Source: Streptomyces rubradiris (GTDB taxonomy: Bacteria; Actinomycetota; Actinomycetes; Streptomycetales; Streptomycetaceae). From it: 64,000 bases of DNA. Each line of letters begins with the position of its first letter. Position 1 is the stretch's first letter. The stretch is from the NCBI RefSeq assembly GCF_016860525.1, contig NZ_BNEA01000015.1, positions 4,323,501-4,387,500 on the forward strand, given 5' to 3'. The position numbers and the translations under genes were made by a program. Positions 1 through 9,900 of the stretch are shown here, one piece after another. Below the pieces are notes generated by a model. That model was given only the letters and a program-made list of their open reading frames with translations. It made no database searches and was not told the DNA's origin.

Positions 1-1293
1 ACCTCGCTCGGTTCGCTCCAGGGTCACATCGCGGTCGGACACGCCCGCTACTCGACCACCGGCGCCTCCGTGTGGGAGAACGCCCAGCCGACGTTCCGCG
101 CCACCGCGCACGGCTCCATCGCGCTCGGCCACAACGGCAACCTGGTCAACACGGCGCAGCTCGCCGAGATGGTCGCCGCCCTGCCCAACGACAACAACAG
201 CCGCTCCACCCGGGTCGCGGCCACCAACGACACCGACCTGCTGACGGCCCTGCTGGCCGCCCAGGCCGACGAGGACGGCAAGCCGCTCACCGTCGAGGAG
301 GCCGCCCACGCGGTGCTCCCGAAGGCGCGCGGTGCCTTCTCGCTCGTCTTCATGGACGAGCACACCCTCTACGCCGCCCGTGACCCGCAGGGCATCCGCC
401 CGCTGGTCCTCGGCCGCCTGGAGCGCGGCTGGGTGGTCGCCTCCGAGTCCGCCGCCCTGGACATCACCGGCGCCAGCTTCGTGCGCGAGATCGAGCCGGG
501 CGAGTTCGTCGCCATCGACGAGAACGGCCTGCGCAGCTCGCGATTCGCGGATGCGAAGCCCAAGGGCTGTGTCTTCGAGTACGTGTACCTGGCCCGCCCG
601 GACACCGACATCGCCGGCCGCAACGTGTACCTCTCCCGCGTGGAGATGGGCCGCCGGCTGGCCAAGGAATCCCCGGTCGAGGCCGACCTGGTCATAGCGA
701 CCCCGGAGTCCGGCACCCCGGCCGCCATCGGCTACGCGGAAGCCTCCGGCATCCCCTTCGGCGCCGGCCTGGTGAAGAACGCCTACGTCGGCCGGACCTT
801 CATCCAGCCCTCGCAGACCATCCGCCAGCTGGGCATCCGGCTGAAGCTGAACCCGCTGAAGGAAGTCATCAAGGGCAAGCGCCTGGTCGTTGTGGACGAC
901 TCGATCGTGCGCGGCAACACCCAGCGCGCCCTGGTCCGCATGCTCCGCGAGGCGGGCGCCGCCGAGGTGCACATCCGGATCTCCTCGCCGCCCGTGAAGT
1001 GGCCCTGCTTCTTCGGCATCGACTTCGCCACCCGCGCGGAGCTGATCGCCAACGGCATGAGCATCGAGGAGATCGGCACCAGCCTCGGCGCCGACTCCCT
1101 CGCCTACATCTCCCTCGACGGCATGATCGAGGCGACCACGATCGCCAAGCCGAACCTGTGCCGCGCCTGCTTCGACGGCGAGTACCCGATGGAGCTGCCG
1201 GACCCCGAGCTGCTCGGCAAGCAGCTGCTGGAGACCGAGCTGGCCGCCGGTCCCGCCGCCACGGCCGCGGCCGACGCGATCCGCCGCCCGTAA
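1..1293 (+). CDS. purF: Amidophosphoribosyltransferase PurF (5' end outside window)
   Basis: Catalyses the first committed step of purine synthesis, making 5-phosphoribosylamine from PRPP and glutamine. The frame is open from the first base, so 430 residues are visible and the N-terminal part (including the catalytic Cys of the glutaminase domain) is missing. The glutaminase remainder (GHARYSTTGAS, HNGNLVN) is followed by the phosphoribosyltransferase domain with the PRPP loop VVVDDSIVRGNT (about nt 886-921). The C-terminal CRACFDGEYP matches the CxxC pair that ligates the 4Fe-4S cluster in Bacillus-type PurF. purM follows 36 nt downstream on the same strand, so the two are probably co-transcribed. 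Confidence 0.97.
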   Translation, partial: TSLGSLQGHIAVGHARYSTTGASVWENAQPTFRATAHGSIALGHNGNLVNTAQLAEMVAALPNDNNSRSTRVAATNDTDLLTALLAAQADEDGKPLTVEEAAHAVLPKARGAFSLVFMDEHTLYAARDPQGIRPLVLGRLERGWVVASESAALDITGASFVREIEPGEFVAIDENGLRSSRFADAKPKGCVFEYVYLARPDTDIAGRNVYLSRVEMGRRLAKESPVEADLVIATPESGTPAAIGYAEASGIPFGAGLVKNAYVGRTFIQPSQTIRQLGIRLKLNPLKEVIKGKRLVVVDDSIVRGNTQRALVRMLREAGAAEVHIRISSPPVKWPCFFGIDFATRAELIANGMSIEEIGTSLGADSLAYISLDGMIEATTIAKPNLCRACFDGEYPMELPDPELLGKQLLETELAAGPAATAAADAIRRP

Positions 1294-1329
1294 CACCCCC
1301 CGCAGTACGACACGAAAGCTCTCACAGCC

Positions 1330-2394
1330 ATGTCTGAGACAACTGGTGCCAGCTACGCAGCGGCGGGCGTCGACATCGAGGCGGGCGACCGCGCCGTCGA
1401 GCTCATGAAGGAGTGGGTGAAGAAGACCCGGCGCCCCGAGGTGCTGGGCGGCCTCGGCGGCTTCGCCGGGCTCTTCGACGCCTCCGCCCTCAAGCGCTAC
1501 GAACGCCCCCTGCTGGCCTCCGCCACGGACGGCGTCGGCACGAAGGTCGACATCGCCCGCCGCATGGGCGTCTACGACACCATCGGCCACGACCTGGTCG
1601 CCATGGTCATGGACGACATCGTGGTGTGCGGCGCCGAGCCGCTGTTCATGACCGACTACATCTGCGTCGGCAAGGTCCACCCCGAGCGGGTCGCGGCCAT
1701 CGTCAAGGGCATCGCCGAGGGCTGCGTGCTGGCCGGCTGCGCCCTGGTGGGCGGTGAGACGGCCGAACACCCGGGCCTGCTGGGCGAGGACGACTTCGAC
1801 GTCGCCGGGGCCGGTACGGGCGTCGTGGAGGCCGACCGGCTGCTGGGCGCCGATCGCATCCGCACGGGCGACGCGGTGATCGCCATGGCTTCCTCCGGGC
1901 TTCACTCGAACGGGTACTCCCTGGTCCGCCACGTCCTGCTGGACCGCGCCGGGCTGTCCCTGGAGTCGGAGATCGCGGAGCTGGGCCGCGGCCTCGGCGA
2001 GGAGCTGCTGGAGCCGACGAAGATCTACTCGCTGGACTGCCTGGCCCTCACCCGCACCGCCGAGGTGCACGCCTTCAGCCACATCACCGGCGGCGGGCTC
2101 GCGGCGAACCTGGCCCGGGTGATCCCGGACGGCCTGCACGCGGTGGTCGACCGCTCCACCTGGACCCCGGGCGCGATCTTCGACCTGGTCGGCAAGACCG
2201 GCAACGTCGAGCGCCTGGAGCTGGAGAAGACCCTCAACATGGGCGTCGGCATGATGGCGATCGTCCCGCCGGAGTCGGTCGAGGTGGCCCTCACGACCCT
2301 GGCCGACCGGGGTGTCGACGCCTGGGTGGCCGGCGAGATCACCGAGCGCGGCGAGAAGACGACGGGCGCCGATCTGGTCGGTGACTACGCGTAA
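1330..2394 (+). CDS. purM: Phosphoribosylformylglycinamidine cyclo-ligase PurM
   Basis: ATP-dependent ring closure giving aminoimidazole ribonucleotide, the fifth step of purine synthesis; cytoplasmic. The 354 residues are a normal family length. The N-terminal half carries the PurM signature (TDGVGTKVDIARRMG, then DDIVVCGAEPLFMTDYI and GGETAEHPG), and the C-terminal AIRS domain has SSGLHSNGYSLVR and HITGGGL. It sits 36 nt behind purF and the start ATG at 1330 is the first in frame after the purF stop, supporting a purF-purM operon. Confidence 0.97.
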   Translation: MSETTGASYAAAGVDIEAGDRAVELMKEWVKKTRRPEVLGGLGGFAGLFDASALKRYERPLLASATDGVGTKVDIARRMGVYDTIGHDLVAMVMDDIVVCGAEPLFMTDYICVGKVHPERVAAIVKGIAEGCVLAGCALVGGETAEHPGLLGEDDFDVAGAGTGVVEADRLLGADRIRTGDAVIAMASSGLHSNGYSLVRHVLLDRAGLSLESEIAELGRGLGEELLEPTKIYSLDCLALTRTAEVHAFSHITGGGLAANLARVIPDGLHAVVDRSTWTPGAIFDLVGKTGNVERLELEKTLNMGVGMMAIVPPESVEVALTTLADRGVDAWVAGEITERGEKTTGADLVGDYA

Positions 2395-2494
2395 GGCCGG
2401 GACGCGGGGCCCCGGCCCCGCGACGGCAGCACAAAACCCGGTCCGGTGCTACGGCCCCGGGACCGGGAAAGTGCAATGAAGCCCGCTGCAAGCG

Positions 2495-2740
2495 TTATGC
2501 GCCGCGACGGTGCTGCTGAGGACCCTCGTCCTCCTCGTCGTCGTCCTCATAGAGGTCGGCGTACCGTGCATACAGGTCGTCGTCGTGCTCATCGTCCTCG
2601 AAACGGTCGCCGTTCGGCGACTGGTTCGACGTCGATGCGCCCAGCTCCTCGGCCAGGCGTGAGAGGTCCGTCCCACCGCTGTTGTACTTCAGCTGGCGGG
2701 CGACCTTCGTCTGCTTGGCCTTGGCCCGGCCGCGCCCCAT
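2495..2740 (-). CDS. DUF3073 family small protein
   Basis: An 81-residue actinobacterial protein of unknown function. It starts MGRGRAKAKQTKVARQLKYN, the conserved basic N-terminus of DUF3073, and then turns strongly acidic (EDDEHDDD, EDDDEEDE), giving a basic head and acidic tail. Convergent with purM, as in other Streptomyces genomes. Family assignment rests on the distinctive N-terminus; no catalytic motif is visible. Confidence 0.88.
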   Translation of the reverse strand: MGRGRAKAKQTKVARQLKYNSGGTDLSRLAEELGASTSNQSPNGDRFEDDEHDDDLYARYADLYEDDDEEDEGPQQHRRGA

Positions 2741-3030
2741 GGCTCGACCCCCTCAACGACGGGGCTCGACGGCCCCAGAGTCTGACACGCGTTCATGATC
2801 TGGAACGGACTCTCCGTGGAGAGGCCGGTCCGTAGGGCTTCCACGGTACCTGAGCCCGCGCCCATACGGTACGTCGCCCGCAGCACGCGCGTGTGCCCAG
2901 GACCTTCGAGGCGCCCCGTCCTCGCTGGTCAGTGGCGATTTTAACCACTTATCGGGGAACGACCCGCCGGGGGAAGTGAGAGTTCTCTCGAAGTTCCCGC
3001 CGACGGGTACCGCGCATATGTACGAAACCA

Positions 3031-4137
3031 CTAGCGCGCGGTGCGGCCGGCGCGGGCGTCGGTCATCCGCTGCTCGGCGATCCGGTCGGCCGCGGCGGCC
3101 GGCGGAATCCCGTCTTCCTTCGCACGTGCGAATATGGCCAGCGTGGTGTCGAAGATCTCCGACGCCTTCGCCTTGCACCGGTCGAAGTCGAACCCGTGCA
3201 GTTCGTCGGCCACCTGGATGACCCCGCCGGCGTTCACCACGTAGTCAGGCGCGTAGAGGATCCCGCGGTCGGCGAGGTCCTTCTCCACGCCCGGGTGGGC
3301 GAGCTGGTTGTTGGCCGCCCCGCACACCACCTTGGCGGTGAGCACCGGCACGGACAGGTCGTTCAGCGCGCCGCCGAGCGCGCAGGGCGCGTAGACGTCC
3401 AGGCCCTCGACCCGGATCAGCGCCTCGGTGTCGGCGACGGCCCGCACGCCCTCGGGGTGCTGGTCGAGGATGCGCCGGACGGCGTCGGCGCGCACGTCGG
3501 TGATCACGACCTCGGCGCCCTCGTCCCGCAGGTGCCGCACCAGGTGGTGGCCGACCTTGCCGACGCCGGCGATGCCGACCGTGCGACCGCGCAGCGAGGG
3601 GTCGCCCCACAGGTGCTGGGCGGAGGCGCGCATGCCCTGGTAGACACCGAAGGCGGTGAGCACCGAGGAGTCGCCGGCCCCACCGTTCTCGGGGGAGCGG
3701 CCGGTGGTCCAGCGGCACTCGCGGGCCACGACGTCCATGTCCGCGACGTAGGTGCCGACGTCGCAGGCGGTGACGTAGCGCCCGCCGAGGGAGGCGACCA
3801 TGCGCCCGTAGGCGAGCAGCAGGTCCTCGGTCTTGTCGCGCTCCGGGTCGCCGACGATCACGGCCTTGCCGCCGCCGTGGTCCAGTCCGGCCATGGCGTT
3901 CTTGTACGACATCCCGCGCGCGAGGTTCAGGGCGTCCGCGACGGCCTCGGCCTCGGTGGCGTACGGGTAGAAGCGCGTGCCGCCGAGGGCGGGGCCCAGG
4001 GCGGTGGAGTGGATGGCGATCACGGCCTTGAGGCCGCTGGCGCGGTCCTGGCAGAGCACGACCTGCTCATGGCCGCCCTGGTCGGAGTGGAACAGGGTGT
4101 GCAGGACATCGGCAGGCGCGCCGGTTACGTCGGTCAC
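3031..4137 (-). CDS. vdh: Valine (leucine/valine-type) dehydrogenase
   Basis: NAD-dependent oxidative deamination of branched-chain amino acids to 2-oxoacids, which in Streptomyces feeds nitrogen and acyl-CoA precursors for polyketides and branched fatty acids. Length 368. Catalytic region at residues 76-91: K79 corresponds to the substrate-binding lysine and K91 in [11 protein letters not shown] to the catalytic lysine of the Leu/Val dehydrogenase family. A Rossmann NAD loop GIAGVGKVG lies near residue 188. It is divergent from the gene at 4337, with about 200 nt of shared upstream DNA. The valine rather than leucine preference is inferred from Streptomyces orthologues at this locus. Confidence 0.92.
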   Translation of the reverse strand: MTDVTGAPADVLHTLFHSDQGGHEQVVLCQDRASGLKAVIAIHSTALGPALGGTRFYPYATEAEAVADALNLARGMSYKNAMAGLDHGGGKAVIVGDPERDKTEDLLLAYGRMVASLGGRYVTACDVGTYVADMDVVARECRWTTGRSPENGGAGDSSVLTAFGVYQGMRASAQHLWGDPSLRGRTVGIAGVGKVGHHLVRHLRDEGAEVVITDVRADAVRRILDQHPEGVRAVADTEALIRVEGLDVYAPCALGGALNDLSVPVLTAKVVCGAANNQLAHPGVEKDLADRGILYAPDYVVNAGGVIQVADELHGFDFDRCKAKASEIFDTTLAIFARAKEDGIPPAAAADRIAEQRMTDARAGRTAR

Positions 4138-4336
4138 TGTGGTGACTCCTGTGTACTAGCGGCGAGTGGGGTCGGTCCCCGTACGGGTGGCGGGGAGCCG
4201 TGGCATGAGCGTAGAGCCTCGGCCCCGTCACCATCCGCTCAGTGTTCAGGATCACTCTCCGGGGCCCGCCGCGCACGCATGTCCGTGGCACGATTTGCAG
4301 TGGTTTCGAGCCGGGCCCGATGGGGAGGGAGCAGGC

Positions 4337-5179
4337 GTGCCCAAGGTGTCCTCCGTGGTCGTCCCCTATGCCGCGTACCTGCGTGTGTACGAGCCGCTGG
4401 GCGCCTTCCCGGAGCCGGAGCGCGGCCACTGGGCGCGCTACGCCCGCCGCCCCGACCGTCCCTCCTACCAGGACGAACTGCGGCGTTCCCTGGCCGACTT
4501 GGTGGCCACCCCGCCGATCGCGGTGCCGGTGCACGAGAGCGGCGACGCCTTCGTGCTGGAGGTGGACGGGATCGTCTGCGTGTGCCCCTGGCGGACCCGG
4601 CTGCGCGGCTGGCAGGCCCTGGACGGCCTCGCGGAGGAGCTGCCCCCGCCGGTGCTGGACGCGGTGCTGCCGCCGGTGGTGCGCCGGCAGGCGGCCCAGG
4701 ACTACGAGCGCTGGCTGGCCCGCAACCCCGACGCCCGGCCGTGGATCCGCACGGCGACCTGGCAGGTGCCGCTGAACTGGTTCGTGCTGGTCTCGGACGA
4801 GGAGCGGCGGTACGACAAGGGGACCGCCGACGTGCCCCCGGTGCTGCGCTACCGCACCCCGATGGTGCAGGCCCGGCGCCGGGTGGCGCGGGCGCTGCGC
4901 ACCCTGCGGGACACCGTCGAGGAGGGGCCGCTGGTCGACGGCGTGACGGACGTCGGCCGCTGGCTGGAGGAGTTCCACCCGCGCTCCCTGGTGGAGCTGG
5001 ACTACGGCGGGCTGGTGCACGTGCTGCCGGCGGGCGAGCTGGAGGACGACCACTCGGCGGCGGACGTGGCGGCCGGCATCGAGGCGCTGCGCCGGGGTGA
5101 CGGGGTGGCCGCGGGCGAGGCGTACGGGCGGCTGGTGGAGCGCTGGCGGGCGGTCAGGGACCGGCGTTCCGCGAACTGA
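4337..5179 (+). CDS. Conserved hypothetical protein (SCO4090-like)
   Basis: 280 residues beginning MPKVSSVVVPYAAYLRVYEP from a GTG preceded by GGAGGGAG about 8 nt upstream; an in-frame ATG exists at 4166 but lacks a good ribosome site and would overlap the vdh promoter. Soluble, with no membrane segment or recognised catalytic motif. Its position between vdh and bldC is conserved in Streptomyces from memory. Function unknown. Confidence 0.75.
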   Translation: MPKVSSVVVPYAAYLRVYEPLGAFPEPERGHWARYARRPDRPSYQDELRRSLADLVATPPIAVPVHESGDAFVLEVDGIVCVCPWRTRLRGWQALDGLAEELPPPVLDAVLPPVVRRQAAQDYERWLARNPDARPWIRTATWQVPLNWFVLVSDEERRYDKGTADVPPVLRYRTPMVQARRRVARALRTLRDTVEEGPLVDGVTDVGRWLEEFHPRSLVELDYGGLVHVLPAGELEDDHSAADVAAGIEALRRGDGVAAGEAYGRLVERWRAVRDRRSAN

Positions 5180-5698
5180 GTGGCGCGCGTCACAGTCAAA
5201 CAGGCATCGGAAGACGTACGTTCTACCTCGCTTGACCACCTGACGGGACGTTGGACACGATCTGGACTTTTGTCCCAAGGGTGATGGACCGCACTTACAA
5301 GGCCCTTGCCCTGGATGCCACCCCTCGTGCCAAAATAGGACAAGGAGTCCGGGGAGGGCTCCGTCCGTCCAACTATGCTCCACTATGGTCGGAATCTCAG
5401 CATTGCACGCTTTGGGGGGTCCGGTGACTCCTGAACGCCACTGTGACTGATCGTCACAGTGGAGTAACTGTCCGCTATGGCATGGTCCATCGGCTTCCGT
5501 CGCTGATGAACACCTGGGAGGGCAATTCCATCGGTTTGGCCGACGCGGCTGGACAGATGGTGTAGTTGTAGTGCCGAGGACAAGCCGTTCGTCCTATAAC
5601 CGACTCGACTCGCGTCCGCCATTTCGGGCAACGCGGGTCAAGGTGCAGAATTTAGAGGAAAGAACCGAGAAGGTTCGGTTCTCCCGAGGAGGCCGCTC
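5180..5698 (+). promoter_or_regulatory. Long bldC leader / promoter region with inverted repeat
   Basis: 519 bp without a supported gene upstream of bldC. It holds a perfect 10-bp inverted repeat (arms 5438-5447 and 5453-5462, CCACTGTGAC...GTCACAGTGG, 5-nt loop) and a possible 19-codon reading frame at about 5505-5564 (begins MNTWEGNSIG) without a good ribosome site. The region is less GC-rich than its neighbours, consistent with regulatory DNA. No hexamer pair stands out clearly enough to place a promoter. Confidence 0.45.
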
Positions 5699-5905
5699 AT
5701 GACCGCTCGCACCCCTGATGCCGAGCCGCTGCTGACCCCCGCTGAGGTCGCCACCATGTTCCGCGTCGACCCCAAGACGGTCACGCGGTGGGCGAAGGCC
5801 GGCAAGCTCACGTCCATCCGCACGCTCGGTGGGCACCGCCGCTACCGCGAGGCGGAGGTCCGGGCGCTGCTGGCGGGCATCCCGCAGCAGCGCAGCGAGG
5901 CCTGA
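5699..5905 (+). CDS. bldC: Developmental regulator BldC (MerR-like winged HTH)
   Basis: Small DNA-binding regulator that delays the switch from vegetative growth to sporulation in Streptomyces by binding cooperatively to direct repeats. The 68 residues contain only a MerR-type DNA-binding domain: helix-turn-helix at about residues 12-31 (LTPAEVATMFRVDPKTVTRW), then the wing with TLGGHRRYR. Ribosome site GAGGAGG lies 7 nt before the ATG. Length and sequence match the known BldC family. A strong terminator follows at 6054-6093. Confidence 0.97.
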   Translation: MTARTPDAEPLLTPAEVATMFRVDPKTVTRWAKAGKLTSIRTLGGHRRYREAEVRALLAGIPQQRSEA

Positions 5906-6366
5906 ACAACCGCATAACCGGGCAAGGCGGACGGTCCCCCAACCGTCCGGGGCGCCCGAAACCCTAGCTCCAAGCGACGCGGGTCCTGCCCCAACAGGCC
6001 CCACGCCCAAGCCGATGAGAACGCCGTAGGCATACGGCACAGGGTGCGTCGTCGATCGCGCTGGACTCCGCCGGGTCCAGCGCGATCTTTTTTGTGTGCG
6101 GGCCGGGACCGGGGGCGGCGCTTGTGAGCGTCCTTGTCGGACTCTGGGGAGGCCTGTCGGAACAGCTGTGTGCGAGGCCGGGGCGGAGTGCAATTGCACA
6201 TATTAAATTGACCTGTTGTAGGGAGGGGGTAAGTTCCCCTGTTTCCCGAAGTCGTGCGGTGACTCCCGTCACACTGCGGGACGCTTGCCGCTCGCGGCTC
6301 GCATGGGTTAAAGGGAAGCTTCGGTTCCAGATTCCCACGCCTGTACGGGTGTTGGGGCCCGCGGGG
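5906..6366. other. Intergenic region bldC to small CxxC gene
   Basis: Apart from the terminator at 6054-6093 this stretch holds no supported gene. An AT-rich patch at about 6185-6235 includes a perfect 12-bp palindrome GTGCAATTGCAC (6188-6199). Confidence 0.4.
6054..6093 (+). terminator. Intrinsic terminator after bldC
   Basis: Perfect 13-bp stem (GATCGCGCTGGAC 6054-6066 with 6075-6087), 8-nt loop, followed by six T residues at 6088-6093. A classic Rho-independent terminator, unusually canonical for Streptomyces because it has a T-tract. Confidence 0.93.
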
Positions 6367-6558
6367 TCATCCGCGGCGGCGGTCCTCGGCCTCGGTGGTC
6401 TCCCGCTCGCCCTCCTGGCCCCGCGGGCCGGCGGCCATCGCCAGCCGCAGCAGGTGGTGGCAGACGGGACAGTGGCGGGTGAGGTGCCGGTAGGACGAGG
6501 CGGCCGACAGGTGGGCTCTCAGAAGCGCTCGCGTCTCGTGCCTGACCGACGCCGCCAT
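6367..6558 (-). CDS. Small conserved protein with Cys knuckle (DUF6274-like)
   Basis: 63 residues: a basic, His/Arg-rich helical N-terminus with HLTRHCPVCHHLLRL (CxxCH, possible zinc or metal binding at residues 30-34), and a charged tail. A strong GGAGG lies 7 nt before the ATG. From memory it resembles the DUF6274 family of small Streptomyces proteins found beside bldC/hrpA; that assignment is not verified. Function unknown. Confidence 0.6.
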   Translation of the reverse strand: MAASVRHETRALLRAHLSAASSYRHLTRHCPVCHHLLRLAMAAGPRGQEGERETTEAEDRRRG

Positions 6559-6653
6559 ACGCCACCTCCAGGGGCCGCACAGGAGGAACGGGCCCTGCTC
6601 CCTGGGTACCGGCGGAATGAGGCACCGTCAAGGCCGCACGCCGACACGCGAAA

Positions 6654-6685
6654 CGTGAAGGGCCCCCTTTCGGTGGCCCTTCACG
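6654..6685 (-). terminator. Hairpin downstream of tRNA-Asp
   Basis: 11-bp inverted repeat CGTGAAGGGCC / GGCCCTTCACG (6654-6664, 6675-6685). A second hairpin, GAGGCCCGC / GCGGGCCTC (about 6703-6735), lies closer to the tRNA 3' end. Neither has a T-tract, as is common for Streptomyces terminators. Confidence 0.6.
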
Positions 6686-6746
6686 GCAAGCGGACGCACG
6701 AGTGAGGCCCGCGTCCCTTGCGGGATGCGGGCCTCATAACTCTCTG

Positions 6747-6821
6747 CGGTCCTGACGGGATTTGAACCCGCGGCCTCCACCTTGACAGGGTGGCGAGCAC
6801 TCCAAACTGCTCCACAGGACC
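6747..6821 (-). tRNA. tRNA-Asp(GTC)
   Basis: Complete cloverleaf on the minus strand: acceptor GGTCCTG pairs with CAGGACC, anticodon loop CTGTCAA reads GTC, T-loop TTCAAAT, discriminator G73. CCA is not encoded. A second copy with the same sequence lies at 13377-13451. Confidence 0.97.
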
Positions 6822-6914
6822 TTGCTCGCGGCGCTTGTTCGTGCGTTGCGCTGCGAGAAGGACTGTACAGGAGGGTGAGGCCTCCGGTCGAACTCACCCT
6901 CCGTACCCGGGAGG

Positions 6915-9900
6915 CTACGGCACCGCCGCGTCGATCGCCTTCACGATCCGCTTGTCCGAGACCGGGTACGCCGTGCCCAGCGCGTGGGCGAAGTAGCTGA
7001 CCCGCAGCTCCTCGATCATCCAGCGGATGTCCAGTACCTGCTGCGGCACCGGGCGGCCCTGGGGGAGCTGTTCCAGCAGCCAGGCGTACTCGTCCTGCAT
7101 CTCGTGCACCTTCTCCATGCGCGTGGTGTCCCGCTGCACGTTCGTCGGCATCTGCTGCAGGCGCCGGTCGGCGGCCACCAGATAGCGCATCAGGTCGGGC
7201 AGGCGCCGGATGCCCGCCCAGGTGACGAAGCCGGGCTTCACGAGGGCGTCCAGCTGCTTGCGGACGTCCGTCAGGTTGGCGAGCAGCGCGGGGCTGCGTA
7301 CGGCCTTCAGGCGCCGCTCACAGGCCTGCCAGGCGGCCAGCACCTGCTGCACCTGGGCGACCGTACGGACCGTGGTGTCCACGATCTCCGCGCGCACCTT
7401 GTCGTACAGCTTCCGGTACGACTCCTCGTCCCACACCGGGCCGCCGAAGTCCGCGATCAGCTTGTCCGCCGCCGCCATCGCGCAGTCGTCGAACAGGGCC
7501 TGGATCGAGCCGTGCGGATTCGCCGACAGGGCCAGCTTCTGCTGGTTCGTCAGCTTCTCGGACGCGAACTTCGCCGGGTTCACCGGGATGTTGCGCAGGA
7601 TCAGCCGGCGGGTGCCCTTCCACATGGCCTCCGCCTGCTCCGCCTCGGTGTCGAACAGCCGCACCGAGACCGTGTCGCCGTCGTCCACCAGCGCCGGGTA
7701 CGCCCGCACCGGCTGCCCGGCCCGGCGCGTCTCGAAGACCCGGTTGAGGGTGCCGATCGTCCAGTCGGTGAGGCCCTTGCGCTCCAGGGACTCGCCGCCC
7801 TCGCGGGACGCGGTCGCCGCCGCGGCCTGGGACAGGGCCTTGCGCGCCTTCGGCTTCAGCCGGAGCTTCAGCGCCTCAAGGTCCTTGTCCTCGGCGAGCG
7901 TGCGGCGCCGCTCGTCGACGATCCGGAAGGTGATCTTCAGATGGTCGGGGACCTTCGACCAGTCGAAGTCGTCCGCCTCGAAGGGCACGCCGACCATCCG
8001 CTTCAGCTCGCGGGCCATGGTGACGGTCAGCGGCTCCTGGAGGGGCACCGCCCGCTCCAGGAACGCCTTGGCGTAGTTCGGCGCCGGGACGTAGTTGCGG
8101 CGGATCGGCTTGGGCAGCGAGCGGATCAGCTCCGTCACCACCTCCTCGCGCAGGCCCGGGATCTGCCAGTCGAAGCCCTCGTCCGTGACCTGGTTGAGCA
8201 CCTGGAGCGGGATGTGCACCGTCACGCCGTCGGCGTCCGCGCCCGGCTCGAACTGGTAGGTGACCCGGAACTTCAGGTTGCCCTGGCGCCAGGTGTCCGG
8301 GTAGTCGGCCTTGGTGACCGCCTCCGCGGACTCCCGGATGAGCATCTCCCGCTCGAAGTCCAGGAAGTCGGGCTGCTCGTGCCGCTTGTGTTTCCACCAG
8401 GAGTCGAAGTGCGCGCCGGAAACGACGTGTTCGGGCACCCGCTGGTCGTAGAAGTCGAAGAGCGTGTCGTCGTCGACCACGATGTCCCGGCGCCGGGCGC
8501 GGTGTTCCAGCTCCTCCACCTCGCTGAGCAGCTTGCGGTTGTCGGCGAAGAACTTGTGGTGCGTGCGCCAGTCGCCCTCCACCAGGGCGTTGCGGATGAA
8601 CAGCTCGCGGGAGACCTCGGGGTCGATCCGGCCGTAGTTCACCTTCCGCTGGGCGACGATCGGTACGCCGTACAGCGTGACCTTCTCGTACGCCATCACG
8701 GCGGCCTGGTCCTTCTCCCAGTGCGGTTCGCTGTACGTCCGCTTCAGCAGGTGCCCGGCGAGGGGTTCGACCCACTCGGGCTCGATCTTCGCGTTGACCC
8801 GGGCCCAGAGCCTGGACGTCTCCACCAGCTCGGCGGACATCACGAACTTGGGCTGCTTCCGGAACAGCGCCGAGCCCGGGAAGATCGCGAACTTGGCGTT
8901 GCGGGCACCCAGGTACTCGTTCTTGTTGCCGTCCTTGACGTCCTTCATCCCGATGTGGGACAGCAGGCCGGCCAGGAGGGAGACATGGACCCGGTCGGCC
9001 GGAGCGTCCTCCTCGTTGAGGTGGATGCCCATCTGCTTGGCGACCGTGCGCAGCTGGGTGTAGATGTCCTGCCATTCGCGGATGCGCAGGAAGTTCAGGT
9101 ACTCCTGCTTGCACATCCGGCGGAAGGAGCTGGAGCCGCGCTCCTTCTGCTGTTCGCGGATGTAACGCCACAGGTTCAGATAGGCGAGGAAGTCGCTGGT
9201 CTCGTCCTTGAAGCGGGCGTGCTGCTGGTCGGCCTGGGCCTGCTTGTCGGCCGGGCGCTCGCGCGGGTCCTGGATGGACAGCGCGGCGGCGATCACCATG
9301 ACCTCGCGGACGCAGCCGTTCTTGTCGGCCTCCAGGACCATCCGGGCCAGCCGGGGGTCGACCGGCAGCTGGGCCAGTTTGCGGCCGGTGTCCGTGAGCC
9401 GCTTGCGGGGGTCCTTCTGGGCCGGGTCCAGCGCGCCCAGCTCCTGGAGCAGCTGCACGCCGTCGCGGATGTTGCGGTGGTCCGGCGGGTCGATGAAGGG
9501 GAACTTCTCGATGTCGCCGAGGCCGGCCGCGGTCATCTGGAGGATGACGGAGGCGAGGTTCGTCCGCAGGATCTCGGCGTCCGTGAACTCCGGGCGGGCG
9601 AGGAAGTCCTCCTCGGAGTACAGCCGGATGCAGATGCCGTCGGAGGTACGGCCGCAGCGGCCCTTGCGCTGGTTGGCGCTGGCCTGGGAGACCGGCTCGA
9701 TGGGCAGCCGCTGGACCTTGGTGCGGTGGCTGTAGCGGCTGATCCGGGCGAAGCCGGGGTCGATGACGTACTTGATGCCCGGGACGGTGAGGGAGGTCTC
9801 GGCGACGTTGGTGGCCAGAACGATCCTGCGCCCGGTGTGCGGCTGGAAGACGCGGTGCTGCTCGGCGTGGGACAGCCGGGCGTACAGCGGCAGGACCTCG

